DNA from: Doryteuthis pealeii
Lineage: Eukaryota; Mollusca; Cephalopoda; Myopsida; Loliginidae
DNA: 64,000 nucleotides
Direction: 5' to 3'
NCBI GenBank assembly: GCA_023376005.1
Contig: CM042179.1
Coordinates: forward strand, 22,473,321 to 22,537,320
Positions 44,738-56,570 of this stretch are shown here, piece by piece. Every line of letters begins with the position of its first letter. The first letter of the stretch is position 1. Position numbers and translations under genes: made by a program. The notes beneath the pieces are model-generated. The model was not told the origin of the DNA, did not search any database, and saw only the letters and a program-made list of their open reading frames with translations.

Positions 44738-45240
44738 TCAGCTGACTTCTGATTTAGGTCGGAAAATTAAAACGGAGAGTTTTTTGGTGGTTCCCAATGA
44801 CAGTTTAACTAGAGTCTATGAATTAACATTTTGCGAATTCGGTTACGGTTTTAGGGGATTAAGGTTATTTTTGATTACGTATTGCTTAAAAAAATAAAAC
44901 AACAATACCCCCCCAAAAAAAAAAAATTACTATGCATCTAATTAACCATTGAAATTAATTATTGAATCTATTATTGAGACACTTGTTTGTGTTAGTATTG
45001 CAATGTATAATTTCAATTAAACTTAGTTTTAAAAATATTTTTCAACATTAAATGTATAGTATTTTTTTTTTTTTGTTGTTTATTTTTTTAAGCAAACGTA
45101 ATTAAAAACAACCTTAATCCCCTAAAACCGTAACCCAATTCGTAAAATGTTAATTCATAGACTGTAGTTAAACTATCATTGGGTGCCACCAAAAAACTTT
45201 CCGTTTTAATTTTCCGACCTAAATCAGAAGTCAGCCGGAT
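44738..45240. mobile_element. Long-TIR foldback MITE
   Basis: The left arm (44738-44905) reads CAGCTGACTTCTGATTTAGG, TCGGAAAATTAAAACGG, then 'ggttacggttttaggggatt'. The right arm (45073-45240) is its inverse: 'aatcccctaaaaccgtaacc', 'ccgttttaattttccgacct'. Arms are about 165 bp and about 90% identical by eye, with a 165-bp AT-rich loop. No protein, and the class is unknown. Confidence 0.75.
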
Positions 45241-45680
45241 TTTCTTCAAAAGAAAAAGTCCGTCTCAACTGTTTCCTAAAAATAACAATGAAAACAATTT
45301 TCTTTTTCGCCTGTTTATGAAATGGGGGGTCAGTTTAATCACCTAGCGTGGGAAACTGATCCTCAGTTGTAAAGTTTTAAAAAAGTGTGTGTGTGGGGGG
45401 AATAAGGATAATTAATTTTTTATATTCTTTTCAAATAATCGTATAATTTTGTAATCTAATCGATAGAACAACAAAGAATGTTTCTGTAAAAAATCACATT
45501 TTTTTTAAAGAGTGAGGTGTGAATACAAACGTAGTTCGCTCACAACTGTTATTTTGTTGCTTTCCCGTTAATGGATATGGACTAAATTTTTTTCTTCTTC
45601 AACTTAATGTCAAATAGATAGTACTTCTCTTATTTCATTTTCTTTTTACAAGACGATGGGGCTTAGTTTTCAATTCTCTC

Positions 45681-45684
45681 ACAT

Positions 45685-45715
<31 letters not shown>

Positions 45716-45759
45716 CATAGAGGAAGGGAAAGGATAAATAGATAGATAGATAAGATAGG

Positions 45760-45815
<56 letters not shown>
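45681..45815. repeat. (CT)n and (GA)n microsatellites facing each other
   Basis: (TC)n at 45683-45705 is followed 60 bp later by (AG)n at about 45763-45814. Transcribed, the two runs could pair as a hairpin. Confidence 0.95.
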
Positions 45816-45821
<6 letters not shown>

Positions 45822-46237
45822 GGAGAAACGGATGGCAAGAATGGGGGAGTCATGAGAGAGTATTGTAAAAAAGAACTTACTTTTCAGGTTATAATTGAAA
45901 TCACCTATGACATTATGTTATATATAAAACAATAATATTTATGCATGTAAAATTTTTGTCCATGTGACCTTTTCATACTGGCATCATTTGTTGTACTTGA
46001 CCCTGCCATGAAACAATGACCTTGTAATGGCCCTTCCCTTAATGATATGTCTATTAACCAGTGAACTAATAAACACATTACAAGATGATATTTTAAGGTG
46101 ACAGGGGCAGGACAGGATTTACCTATTTGTGGTCCCTAGGCCAAACCCATCAGTGGACCTCATGATCCACCACTTGAAAGAAACTGTGGGAATTATACTT
46201 ATTGTGCAGGTACCCTTATGGTTGTGATTATACAATA

Positions 46238-46240
<3 letters not shown>

Positions 46241-46280
<40 letters not shown>
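46241..46280. repeat. (AT)n microsatellite
   Basis: About 40 bp of AT repeat. Confidence 0.96.
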
Positions 46281-46285
<5 letters not shown>

Positions 46286-46649
46286 CCAAAGTACCCGGTC
46301 CATTACCGGAAGAAAACATTTTTATGAACACCAGGGAGTTTTCATAAAAATAAAATTAAAAAAACATCACCGAAAATTTATGTATTAGTGTTTATTTTAG
46401 GGATTTTTTTTAAACATTGAAAATATTTTTTTAAATGCAATCCTGAATTTTTGAGTGTTTTGAAATGATTTATATCATAATATTGACATTTTTTTTAGGT
46501 AGAATTCAGAATTCATGTTTGTTTTTTTTACTAAAAAAAATATCAATTTAAAAAAAAAAAAGTTATTCAGAATATTATCTTTATAGAAAAAAAAATCGTG
46601 GTAGACCTGAACATCTAAAATTTTTTTTCCTTCAATGGATTATTATTGA

Positions 46650-47280
46650 TTACACACCAATCTATCAGATTGTAAAAAAAATTCTTAAAAGTTCTTTATT
46701 TTTTGAGTTTTCATGGGTGCTCATTTCCTCGTATAAGTTTATAGTAAACCGAACCCCATATCGGAACCGCTCGAACGGAAATCCCCTACGACTCCCGGAA
46801 AAGACATACAGGTTTACAAAAATACATATTTAAATATTCTAACCCTAATTATTTATTTAATTTGCCATTAAACTAACCTTAAACCCCAACTCCAAACCCT
46901 AACCCTAACCCCCTAGTTAAAATTAACAGTTTGTGGGTTCTGTTTTTCTGGGTCAATGGTATACAGGGTAACCCAGAAAAAACAGAACCCAAATTATTTA
47001 TTTTCCGATTAAACTAACCCTAAACCCCAACCCTAACCCTAAACCCTAGATCCCCGTAGTTAAAATTAACAGTTTTATTACAAAATTTGTGGGTTCTTTT
47101 TTTGCTGGGTCGCCTTAATTTTGACACCTTTGACAGCCCAACTGATAAGGTAGAGCGGTTCCGATATGGGGGATCAATTTACTATAATCTTATACAGGGT
47201 AATGAGCACCCCTGAAAACTAAAAAATAAATAACTTTAAGAATTTTTTTTTTTTTTTACAAACTGATAGATTATTTATTT
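46650..47280. mobile_element. Foldback element with internal telomere-like arrays
   Basis: The left arm (46660-46785: TTTTCATGGGTGCTCATTTC, then 'ccatatcggaaccgctcgaa') is inverted at about 47155-47275 ('cggttccgatatgggggatc', 'ggtaatgagcacccctgaaa'). The centre holds two partial family C MITE segments with AACCCTAACCCT runs and CCCAGAAAAAACAGAACCC blocks. A further partial copy follows at 47275-47380. No protein is encoded. Confidence 0.65.
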
Positions 47281-47454
47281 ATTTTCTCATTAAACTAATC
47301 CTAAACCCCAACCCCAAACCCCCAAGTTAAAATCAACAGTTTTATTACAAATTTATTGGTTCTGTTTTTCTGGGTCAACGTAATTTTGCCCATCACATAA
47401 TGATATAGTAGGGACTGGCAAACAGAGCCTCAAAGTCATTTTTGACCAAATAAA

Positions 47455-48190
47455 ACCTACAGAAAATAATTTACCAAAAATCAGGGAATTATCGGATTTT
47501 AATGAAATTTTCAGTGTTTATTTATGGAAGAACGATCTTTATAATGCATTATTTATTTTATTTCAAAACTTTCTCATTTTTTCAGGTCACTTAATTTTGA
47601 CCCCCCTTATGTTGGGGGCGTAAAATTGTTTCAAGTTGGTCCTTACCTGATACTAATTACAGTATAAATAAAGAGATAAAAGACCCGAAGTTATGAATAG
47701 AAACAAAAAATTTTTACGGTTGTCTTCTATGAGAAAATAAGTACCGAATCGAAAAATAAAATGTAAAAAAATAATAAATAATTAATTTTTTGGAGATTTC
47801 TTTTTTACTCATTTCGATAATTATTTAATTGGCTATTATTTTATAAAAGAAAAAATTATCCATCGATGTTTTTTTTGAGGGGGTACATTTTCAATTGAGT
47901 TTTTCTTCAAAACTTATTACTTTCGTCAACAAAAATAAGGTTTGCATTAAGTGGAAATAAGTTTTTAGAATCTAAAAATATAACATTTTAAACTTAACAT
48001 CAGCATTTTCATATTTTAAATGAATTTTATATATTAATTTTTCATAGCAAAAATACTAAATTAAAATTTTGAAATAAAATAACTGATGCATTATAAAATT
48101 CATTAATTATTAAATCAATACTGAAAATTTCATTAAAATCGGATAATTACCTGATTTTTGGTAAAAAGTTTTTGCAAACGCGAATGTTAC
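47455..48190. repeat. Inverted pair of a dispersed repeat
   Basis: TTTACCAAAAATCAGGGAAT at about 47470 is mirrored as TTACCTGATTTTTGGTAAAA near 48148-48167, with 'gaaattttcagt' on the inner side of both. Related blocks occur at 27020 and 38340. The DNA between is AT-rich and non-coding. Confidence 0.6.
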
Positions 48191-49925
48191 AGTAAAATTG
48201 TAAACAAGCACTTAAAAACATCGAAAACGAGGCTAAATGGCTGATATCGTCGAAATTGACCAAAACAAATACTTTTAAATCTATTAAAAATAAACTGCAT
48301 ATGTAATGATATGTTTCTTTTTTTAATTATGGTTATTATATTACTACTTATCGATTTAGACAAAGTTTGACCTTAAATAATAGATTTAATTATTTCTAAT
48401 TCGCTTTTAAAATTCCTAGTAGATGACAAATTTGCCTATCTCTATGATATAGTAAGAAATTTTAATTCAATGATTAACTATATTTTTTAAATAAAATATA
48501 AATGACACGATTTGCTAAACTTCAAATTAATATTTGAAAAAGAAAGAAAAAAGAATTAAATATAGTAATCAAATTTATGTAAAACGATAAATAATCTTTT
48601 AAAAAATAACATTATTAATTCAAAACATAGCCGATCGAATATACTATAATAATTATAATATATCATAAATTTGATAACAATTTGAGTTTTCAGGTATTTC
48701 CGTGAAATGTATTAGGTAATCTAATGGTATTATCTCTTGCACACTATTCTACATTAGTATCATGATTTTATTTGTATTTCTAATATTAAAATAAATAAAT
48801 TAACGCGATTATGAAAAATAAAAAAAAGGTTTTGTTTACAATTGACGAACGACCGACGGGTATTTATAAAACAAAGTCGATTTGTCACTAAATGTTTTCG
48901 TTTGATTTATTAATTAATTCGCTGTAAAAAAAAATCAATGTATGAAAAGACATACTAATTACATATTTAGAAAGATTTTTTTTCTAACGAAATAAATATT
49001 TTAAAGATAGAAACAGAAATATGCTATAAATAAAATCTAGGCTGACTGAAGCAAAATATAATTTTTTTAACTCGCTGTAAAAAATAATTCTATTGATAAA
49101 AACTCAATCAAATTACATATTTAGAGAGATTATTTCATTCTCTTTCGAACTATATGGATATCTTAAAGAAGACTGAACCGTAAATAGGCGAGAAAATAGA
49201 TGGACCCTTATTCTTCTTTTCAAAAACGTTTTGAGTTTCACTGGATATATTTAATCATATTATTCTAAGAATCCCCTTTTTTTAATCGCTTGAAGGATTT
49301 TTTTCAAAAACTTTTTCGTGTGTAAGACTATTTTACATTAAGTTTTTGTAATTGCTAATTCGCATATTAATTCAAATTTGATTCGCTGATATATTTTAAT
49401 CTAAGAAATATGAAAGTATTCGTAAAAATATTGATAAAAAGGCTTTCATTTTTTTTTTACAACACCCCAGTAGAAATACAACGGGCAACAGGGTGGCGTT
49501 CGCCTGATGATTGTAGCTGGAATGTAGCTGCTGATAAGCAGTAGCAGCTATTTTATAGATTTCGAAAAATCGTTTGATTTTGGTTTAATTAATTAATTAT
49601 ATCCCTTAATCAGTAAAAATCAATAACCAAATTTAGAGTGTTTCTTAGTTAGAACGATATCAATGTGTATGCAAGATTTTAAATCTGAGTGCCTTCCCGT
49701 TTTAGAGTTATGCGTCGACACGTACGTACCAAATTATCTCCTTTATATATTAGATATATATACATATATATATAAACATTGTTATTATCATACTAACCCT
49801 GAGGGAATCGAGGATTGTTTCTTGAAGGCTTTTTTACTATTTAGTTTAATGATACAAAATACATGCCAAAATATTTCTTAGTTCTATGTTTGAAAAGAAA
49901 AATCCATTTTAATTGGTTCTAATTA
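48191..49925. repeat. AT-rich region including dispersed repeat copy 2 (matches 21.0-21.6 kb)
   Basis: About 49390-49660 matches 21030-21560 in reverse ('aaaatcgtttgattttggt', 'atcaataaccaaatttagag', 'gtttcttagtta'). At 48.72-48.78 kb a copy of the TATCTCTTG / ACTATTCTACATTAGTAT motif from 5.3 kb appears. No gene is recognised. Confidence 0.5.
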
Positions 49926-49931
49926 ATCCTA

Positions 49932-50058
49932 ATTTGCAATTGAGTAAAAAACTGACCCGTCTCTTACTTAGGCAGAAGATATGGGCTGGCTTATAGTAGT
50001 AAGTGACTGTCAGAATGTGAGTAAGAGACAGGTCAGTTTTTGATTCAATTGCAAATTT
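49932..50058. mobile_element. Small inverted-repeat element (~125 bp)
   Basis: ATTTGCAATTGAGTAAAAAA, CTGACCCGTCTCTTACTTA at the left is mirrored by GAGTAAGAGACAGGTCAG, TTTTTGATTCAATTGCAAAT at the right. The loop is about 45 bp. It resembles a MITE; no target-site duplication was fixed. Confidence 0.7.
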
Positions 50059-50159
50059 TAGTAAAGTTTTTTTTTTAATTCTCCAGCCATATTAATTTTT
50101 AAAGATTCAATTAAATTTGAAAACTCACATTTTCCTTAATCACAATTATCAATGGGTCT

Positions 50160-50160
50160 A

Positions 50161-50197
<37 letters not shown>

Positions 50198-50370
50198 TTC
50201 CATGATAAAATTTAAAAAACTTTTCCTTATATCAACAAAAGCCCTGAAGAAGATCTACTTAACAGATCAAAACACTGCAGCATCGGCTAATAAACTTACC
50301 ACTCATTTTATTTAAACCTGTGTTTTTTCAAATTTCTCACTATACTACATATATATATATATATATATAT
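50160..50370 (+). repeat. Penelope-like tail motif between AT microsatellites
   Basis: (AT)n at 50162-50193 and 50348-50371 flank a segment with CCCTGAAGAAGATCTACTTA, ACAGATCAAAACACTGCAGC (about 50241-50280). It has the CUGAAGA, GAUCU/AGAUC stem, AAAC order of the vestigial hammerhead block of Penelope-like elements, with the expected GAAA degraded to AAAA. Confidence 0.45.
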
Positions 50371-50504
50371 TAGATGGATAGCCAATTAAGATTTATCTGC
50401 TTGTGGGCTCTAGGCCAAACCCATCAGTAGGCTCCTTCCTTTTACTAAATGGCCTATATATATAACCTGCATAAGAACTATCCCATGGCCCACCTGTTGA
50501 AGAC

Positions 50505-50536
<32 letters not shown>

Positions 50537-51705
50537 ATATATATATATGCGTCTATACTTATTGAATGTCAGCCCCTATTCTCTGGGCCCTATTCTTATT
50601 CTCCAGAGTCTCTTATTATTTTTAATATATTATATAATGAAATGCCTGGTGTACATTTGTTTATAATCTGGCATGCTGAGCAACAAATTAGTTTCTGTGG
50701 AATCCCAGATACACACGAGTCCTAGGCCGATGGCTTACTATACCTATTGGTAATTCCAGCCTTGGACAAGGGATATAATTTGGTTATTGTGTTTTTTTTT
50801 TGTCATTTTTGCTGGTGGTGCTGGTGGTTCTGGTGGTGCCATCCTGTTTGTGAAAAAAGTCATCATTCTTGATTATCTGAAAAATAATAGGCAAGAAAAA
50901 AAAGCAAAAAAAAAAAAAAAAAAAAACAGAAAAAAAAAAAAAAGAAAAGCAAAAGAAAAGAAAAGAAAAAAAGCCAGAAATTGAAAAATAAAAAAAAATT
51001 GATTTGGAAATAAAAGTTTGTTTTTTTAATTGATCGACAAAAAAATTGTTTTTTGTTTTTTTTTGTTTTTATTGTTGTTGTTGCTGTTGTTTTTCCACTG
51101 TTCTTTTTGGTTGTTGTTGTTGTTGCTATTATTGTTCTTCCTTTTCTCTCTTTTCTTTTTTATAGTCTCTTTTTGGAAAGGAGATTGTTTGTTTTTATGT
51201 ATTTTTTGGTCTTTTTTTTTGTTTTATCATATTTTATTTTATGTACACATGAATTAAAAAAACAAAAAATAATTTGTTTAAAAATTTTTTTTTTTAATTT
51301 CTTAGTGAAAATTTGTTTAAATAAAAATTAAAACATAAATGAAAAATTAAATATTATTTGGAAGAATATTTTTAGAAAGACTACAATTAAAAAATCTCAT
51401 AATTCAAAAATATTTCCCCAATTAAAAAGATGTGTAATATGAGTCCACAATTCAATAATTCAGGGAAATATTTATTTTAAAAATTACTATTCTGTCAAAA
51501 AAAAAAAAAATGATATATCAAAATGTCCTATTTCTATTCACAAATAATTTTAGAATATTTTAGAAATAAGAAAATGTAATTGATGTAAATCTAATAAAAA
51601 TAATCAAAAGATTTAGTTACTAAAATAATTAAGTTACTAAATTAATTACTAAGTTAGTTACTAGAAAATAAAAAATAAATAGTTGAGTTAAATAAACATT
51701 ACTTA
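50371..51705. other. Low-complexity and AT-rich region
   Basis: (CT)n at 50507-50530, (GGTGCT)-like run at 50815-50842, A-rich purine tract at 50895-51000, T-rich GTT-repeat tract at 51045-51240. Frames here are lysine or phenylalanine/valine runs and are not genes. The block CTAGGCCAAACCCATCAGTA at 50410 also occurs at 46137, marking another dispersed repeat. Confidence 0.6.
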
Positions 51706-52605
51706 CAAGGGTCATTTAATAAATAAGGTAAATTTTGCAATAAACCAACTCATATTTCAACCAGGAAAACAAAAAAAAGTTGCTATATTTTTCAATATAA
51801 TCCTCATTCTTTAAAACATACTTTTCCCATTGAAAAACAAGCTTTTGTATTCTTTCAGCATAGACATTTTTTTTCAGCAATTTACTCACTTCATTATTGC
51901 CTAAAAACTTTGTTTCACATAGAAATTATTTAAAAGGGCTAAACAAATGGAAATCAGAGAGGCCCAGATCTAAATTGTAAGCAGTATATGCTAGCTGTTC
52001 TCCAACCAAACTGACTGATAGTTTCTATTGTTCTTACTGCAGTATGAGGCCTTACATTGTTCTGGTAAAACTCAACAACAACTGACCTTAGAAAAGGCAA
52101 GGTCATCATACACAATTTTGTGTGCTATACCCACAGAAATTCACAGTTGTTCAGAAATGTTCTCTATCGTAACTCTTCTGTCAGCCAAAATGAACACAAT
52201 AACTGAATCCACCATTTCAGGTGTGCTCACTATTGTGGGTCTGTCTGATCTGTCTTCATTTTCAATACTATTTTAATCTTCTATAAACAATTTAGCCAAT
52301 TTGTAAACATTTTTTTATTATTAAAACATACTTCTCCATACATATCACAATCTTCTGTAAATTTCACATGGTTTGCACTTCTCAGCCTACAAAAATTTGA
52401 TGACAGACCTCTGTTTAAGCCTAGATCACTCTGGTTTGCCATAATTTTGAATAGCCTCAAAACAAATATTTTTATGAGATTAAAACGATTTTTGCTATGA
52501 ACAAATTCCAAACAATGCAGAGCTTACATTAATGCAAAACAATTCTGAAAAAAAGTTATTTTGCTTTTTTCAGAAAAATGCACAATATTTATTGAATGAC
52601 CCTTG
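51706..52605 (-). pseudogene. Mariner element with decayed transposase (900 bp)
   Basis: Ends CAAGGGTCATTTAATAAATA and CAAGGGTCATTCAATAAATA (minus strand) are inverted and flanked by TA. The minus strand carries a broken transposase gene: MANQSDLGLNRG near 52440, ADRRVTIENISEQL with ISVGIAHKIVYDDLAFSKVS (helix-turn-helix region, about 52080-52190), a SYCSKNN segment, and a C-terminal WASLISICLALLNNFYVKQS, where an intact protein would read DLAPSD-like text. Most of the DDE/D catalytic core is missing. A second 5' portion of this family is at 62262-62620. Confidence 0.8.
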
Positions 52606-53082
52606 TAAAATAAATTTTTGATAAAAAAAAACAAGCATCCTTACTTTCCGAAAAAAAAACAAAACAAAAAAAAAAAAAAAAAACGGTCTGCAAACCAAAA
52701 TATTGAAATACTGAATATAAATGAAATACTAAAAATAAAAAAAAAAATTATTTCCTAGAAATGGAAAAATAGAAAAATGAAATTTTGAAGTACCTAATTA
52801 CTAAAAATATAAAAATGCCTTAAAAAAATTTGACTGAAATTTAATGAAATTTTAAAAATTAAATAAAAGTCATAATTTTTTTAGGATTGCAAATATTAAT
52901 AAATAAAAATATAAATGAAAATGAGTTTCTAAGGGTACAAAAAGTGAGAGAAAAATTTTAAATATAAAAAAAATATTATTCTTAAAAATATTTTAAAAGA
53001 ATTAAAATTTTGGATATTTAAAAAAAATTACTTACAAAAATTAAGTAGGAAAATTTGTCTAAAGATTTAAATAAAGAAAATA

Positions 53083-53623
53083 CTAAGGTGAGTCAAAAGT
53101 TTTGCAATGTTTTAGTACTTGCTTGTTTGTGGCGTGTATATCATGTAACCGAAACAGTTCAAACCTTGAAAAGGTACTTGCTGTGTTTGGTAGTATTGTG
53201 GTAGTTGGTGCACTGACACGTTGTGCATTGCTTCACCCTGTGTGTGATTTGGAAGCTGCATAGATGAATGTGTAATGTATGATTCAAGAACTTATGTTTT
53301 ATGAGTTTGAACTGGGCCATAACGCCACAAAACCAAATACCTTTGGTTGTACAAAAGTTTAAGGCGCAGTTGATCACAGTACAGTAACCAGATGGTTCAA
53401 GAAAATTTTGCTTGGGTTGCAAAAACCTTGACAATCAGTCAAGGTCTGATAGGTCTTAAACTATGGATTCCAAGGCTGTACTCCAGTGAGTATCAAGCAA
53501 ACTTGGCATCTCATACTCTAGTGTTTAGTTCGTCACCTTCACAACCTCAGCAAAAAGCATCCATAGCTGCCGAAATTGTGCCCCGTGTCACCAAAATATT
53601 GCAAAACTTTTGACTCACACTAG
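53083..53623 (+). mobile_element. Internally deleted mariner, copy 1
   Basis: Ends CTAAGGTGAGTCAAAAGTTT and CTAGTGTGAGTCAAAAGTTT (minus strand), flanked by TA at 53081-53082 and 53624-53625. The interior retains the N-terminal transposase region in broken frames (MFYEFELGHNAT-like text near 53297, then VDHSTVTRWFKKI near 53370), then jumps to the 3' end with a VTKILQNF frame. The catalytic domain is deleted. 541 bp long. Confidence 0.82.
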
Positions 53624-54189
53624 TAAATTTTGAAAATAAATGTATCGATTTTTGTGACAATTTTTTTTTTTTTGTTTCTCCTCCCCATCATTTAAATCTT
53701 TCTTTTAAAATTTTTATGCATTATAAGTCTTTTGTTTGTTTTTTTTTTCCTCTCTCTCTCTTTCCCCTCCCCGTTTTTTTTTCTTTTTTCTTTTTTCTTT
53801 TCTTCATAAAAAGAAAAACAATTCATTTACAAAAAATCCCCAAAATAAAAATTAATTACTTTTTGAAAAACATTTAAAAAAAAAAAGTGCCCCCCTGGCA
53901 AAAAAAAAATTAACATCGGGAGTTTAGTGACATTATCAAACCAACAACAACAAAACAGATATTAACCCCCCCATCACCATTTTCTTTCCTGTTGTTTTAT
54001 TTTTTTTAAAATTCTTTTATATTTGTTTTTTTTTTTTTTTTTCAATTTTTCTTTCTTTTTTTTCTTTCATGCAATTGATTGCAAGTCTTTGATGTTCTAT
54101 ACTAATTTTATTACTATTTTTATATTTTGACAACACTGTCCATTTTTTCACTTCTTCCTTACAAGTTGATTGCATCTTTTTAATTAATA

Positions 54190-54732
54190 CTAGGGCGAGT
54201 CAAAAGTTTTGCAATGTTTTGGAACATGTTAGTTTGCGGCGCGTATATCACGTGACCAAAGCAGTTCAAGTTGAGCAAGGTACCCCACTGTGGTTGGTAG
54301 TCTTGGGGTATTTGGTGCGCTGACATGTTGTGCATTGCTTCACTTTGTGTGTGGGGATTTGAAAGCCGCACATATGAACGTGCAACATAATCTAATTCGG
54401 GAAGTTATGCTTTACGAGTTTGAACTGGGCCATAACGCCGCTGAAGCTACCAAAAACATTGGCTATGCGAAAGGTGAAGGCATTTGTTGATCACAGTACA
54501 GTAACCAGACAGTTCAAGAAATTTTGCTTGGGTTGCAAGAACGTCAACGATCAGGCAAAGCTCCAAGCCATAGAAGCCAATCCAGTGAGTAGCACTCGGA
54601 GAGTATCAGGCGAGCAGGTCATCTCACAATCCAGTGTGGTTTGTCACCTTCACGGCCTTGGCAAAAGCATCTGGAGCAGCTGAATTCTGCCTCATGTTAC
54701 CAAAATATTGCAAAACTTTTGACTGACCCTAG
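54190..54732 (+). mobile_element. Internally deleted mariner, copy 2
   Basis: Ends CTAGGGCGAGTCAAAAGTTT and CTAGGGTCAGTCAAAAGTTT (minus strand) with TA on both sides. Better preserved than copy 1: the frame near 54405 reads MLYEFELGHNAAEATKNIG; after a shift, VDHSTVTRQFKKFCLGCKN; then LQAIEANPVSSTRRVSGEQ and SQSSVVCHLHGLGKSIW. These are the two helix-turn-helix DNA-binding motifs of a mariner transposase. The DDE/D domain is deleted. Shares its deletion structure with copy 1, 0.57 kb away. Confidence 0.88.
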
Positions 54733-55139
54733 TACTTATGGGAAGAGGAAGTATGCTGACATTTAGATTGACCGCCTGGACATTAGAGATTATTCCATAA
54801 TGATAAAAAAGAAACAAGCTTTATAGTCTGTAGTATTTGGACTGACCGCCTAAAAGATAGAGAGGTTATTCTAATATGACATCACTATGCTATTCGGATA
54901 TGTTAGCAGACTGCCAGAGTATTGAGGTGTTTTAATCAGTGTCTACACTGACTCATTGACAGGACATTCAATTTTTGTGTAGACTGACCACTGGAACAGT
55001 GGAGTATTTTAGGCAATGTCTACACTGACGGACGGGATATTAAAGTTTGTGTAGACTGATTGCTAGGGCATTAGGGTTTGTTTTTTGTTTTGTTTTTTTA
55101 AAGTGGCTCTCAGTTTCTCTGTTGAGATATTGCAGGTAT

Positions 55140-55795
55140 CTTAATATGATATCTCAAATGTTGGCCAAAATGTTTGAGCGTTATTGATGATATCCAAAAT
55201 GATGGGCAAGTCTGATGCCAACATCAACAAGGAAGACAACAACAGGCTGGCATCACCACCTACAACTCCTCAAGCGGTTCTTCCAGCACTGCTTCTGAAC
55301 CATCCTCAACATCTACTAGAGTGATTTTGCCACCTATATTGAAGTCCTTGAACAAGTGAAGATTACCAAAATCGAGACTAATTCCAAGATGAGGAATCAT
55401 CACTTGTCCAAAATTACACTGCAAAATAGCACTCAAGAAGCTATACAAGGACTGTTTAAAAAAATCCTTTGGTGCCTGTCATATCAACCATCGTTGATAA
55501 CCATGACGCCAAGCATCTTCCCTGTAACCATGTTGTCTCCTCCTTTGAAAACATCCACAGAGGGCTACCCTTAAGAACAAAAGGTGTAAGAGAAAGAACC
55601 ACAATACTATGCCATCAAACCCTGACCAAGCCTTCAGAGCTGCAACCGTGTGACTGTGCTGGCCTGTTCCCCATTGGCCTTGTCAGCCACAAACATGCCT
55701 GCAGTCAATATGGATCACCCCCTTAATATTCATTCACAAAACCAAGCCATGATAATAATAATGATGATGATGATGATGATAAATGATAATGATGA
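55140..55795 (+). pseudogene. Probable LINE 3' end with CCHC-like motif and (ATG)n tail
   Basis: Frames in 55469-55726 read NHVVSSFENIHRGLPLRT-like text and then CDCAGLFPIGLVSHKHAC, a C-x-C...H-x3-C pattern like the zinc-finger end of LINE ORF2 proteins ('IGL-SH---C'). The sequence then runs into ATGATAATAATAATGATGAT, a simple-repeat tail of LINE type (55749-55798). Upstream frames (about 55190-55330) are unassigned. No reverse transcriptase domain is present. Confidence 0.45.
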
Positions 55796-55911
55796 TGATT
55801 GTTGGTGATTTTTTTTTATGTACTATCTAGACTGATCTGTAGGGGAATTGAGATTTATTTAGACTTACAGGCATAGCATTAAAGTTGCAGTATCTAAACT
55901 GATCATGCAGA

Positions 55912-56410
55912 CAGTGGTGTATCTACAGTATGGCAGGTATGGCACATGCCCTTAGGGCCACTAACAGGTACTGGCAGTAAGACCATAAATCTGTGTAAAT
56001 TAAGGATGTAGTCTAGAATTATTCTTTCAGATAATGCTAACCATCGCAGTTTCCCTTGCTAGCTGTGAGAGATCATTCAGCAAGTTAAAACTAATATTTG
56101 TCCATTTGAGAACCTCCATGGGTCAAGCCAGACTTTGTGATCTTGCTCTTATGAGTGTAGAAAGAGAAGAAGAAAAAAAAACCAGACTTTGATCTCATTA
56201 TAGACCAATTTTCATCAGTGAAAGCAGGGAAAGCGCAATTGTAATTTTCAGTAGTACTATAATTTGTTAATTAAAAGATAAACAAAATTAACTTGTATTT
56301 TTGAGATGATCCTAAGGTAAAGTTATCTAAACAAATGGGTGTCAGATATTTAGACAGGGGCACAATTCCAGTGCTTGGCATAGGTGCTATTTTCCATAGA
56401 TACACCACTG
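55912..56410 (+). mobile_element. hAT element with C-terminal transposase remnant, 8-bp duplication
   Basis: Ends CAGTGGTGTATCTACAGTAT and CAGTGGTGTATCTATGGAAA (minus strand). Flanks CATGCAGA (55904-55911) and CATGCAGG (56411-56418) match at 7 of 8 positions, the duplication length of hAT elements. Inside, 56040-56240 reads MLTIAVSLASCERSFSKLKL, IFVHLRTSMGQARLCDLALM, SVEREEEK: the hAT C-terminal dimerisation domain, in one frame until about 56200. The RNase H-like catalytic region is deleted, so the element is non-autonomous. Confidence 0.88.
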
Positions 56411-56519
56411 CATGCAGGTACTAGTGATTTAAAAAAAAAAAATTATACACTATTAAAATTGATTGGAAAAACAAGGGTTTACTTGAAAATAGAAGTTGAG
56501 TGTCTTTTTAGACAGACCA

Positions 56520-56533
56520 TTCAAATAGTGTTT

Positions 56534-56570
<37 letters not shown>

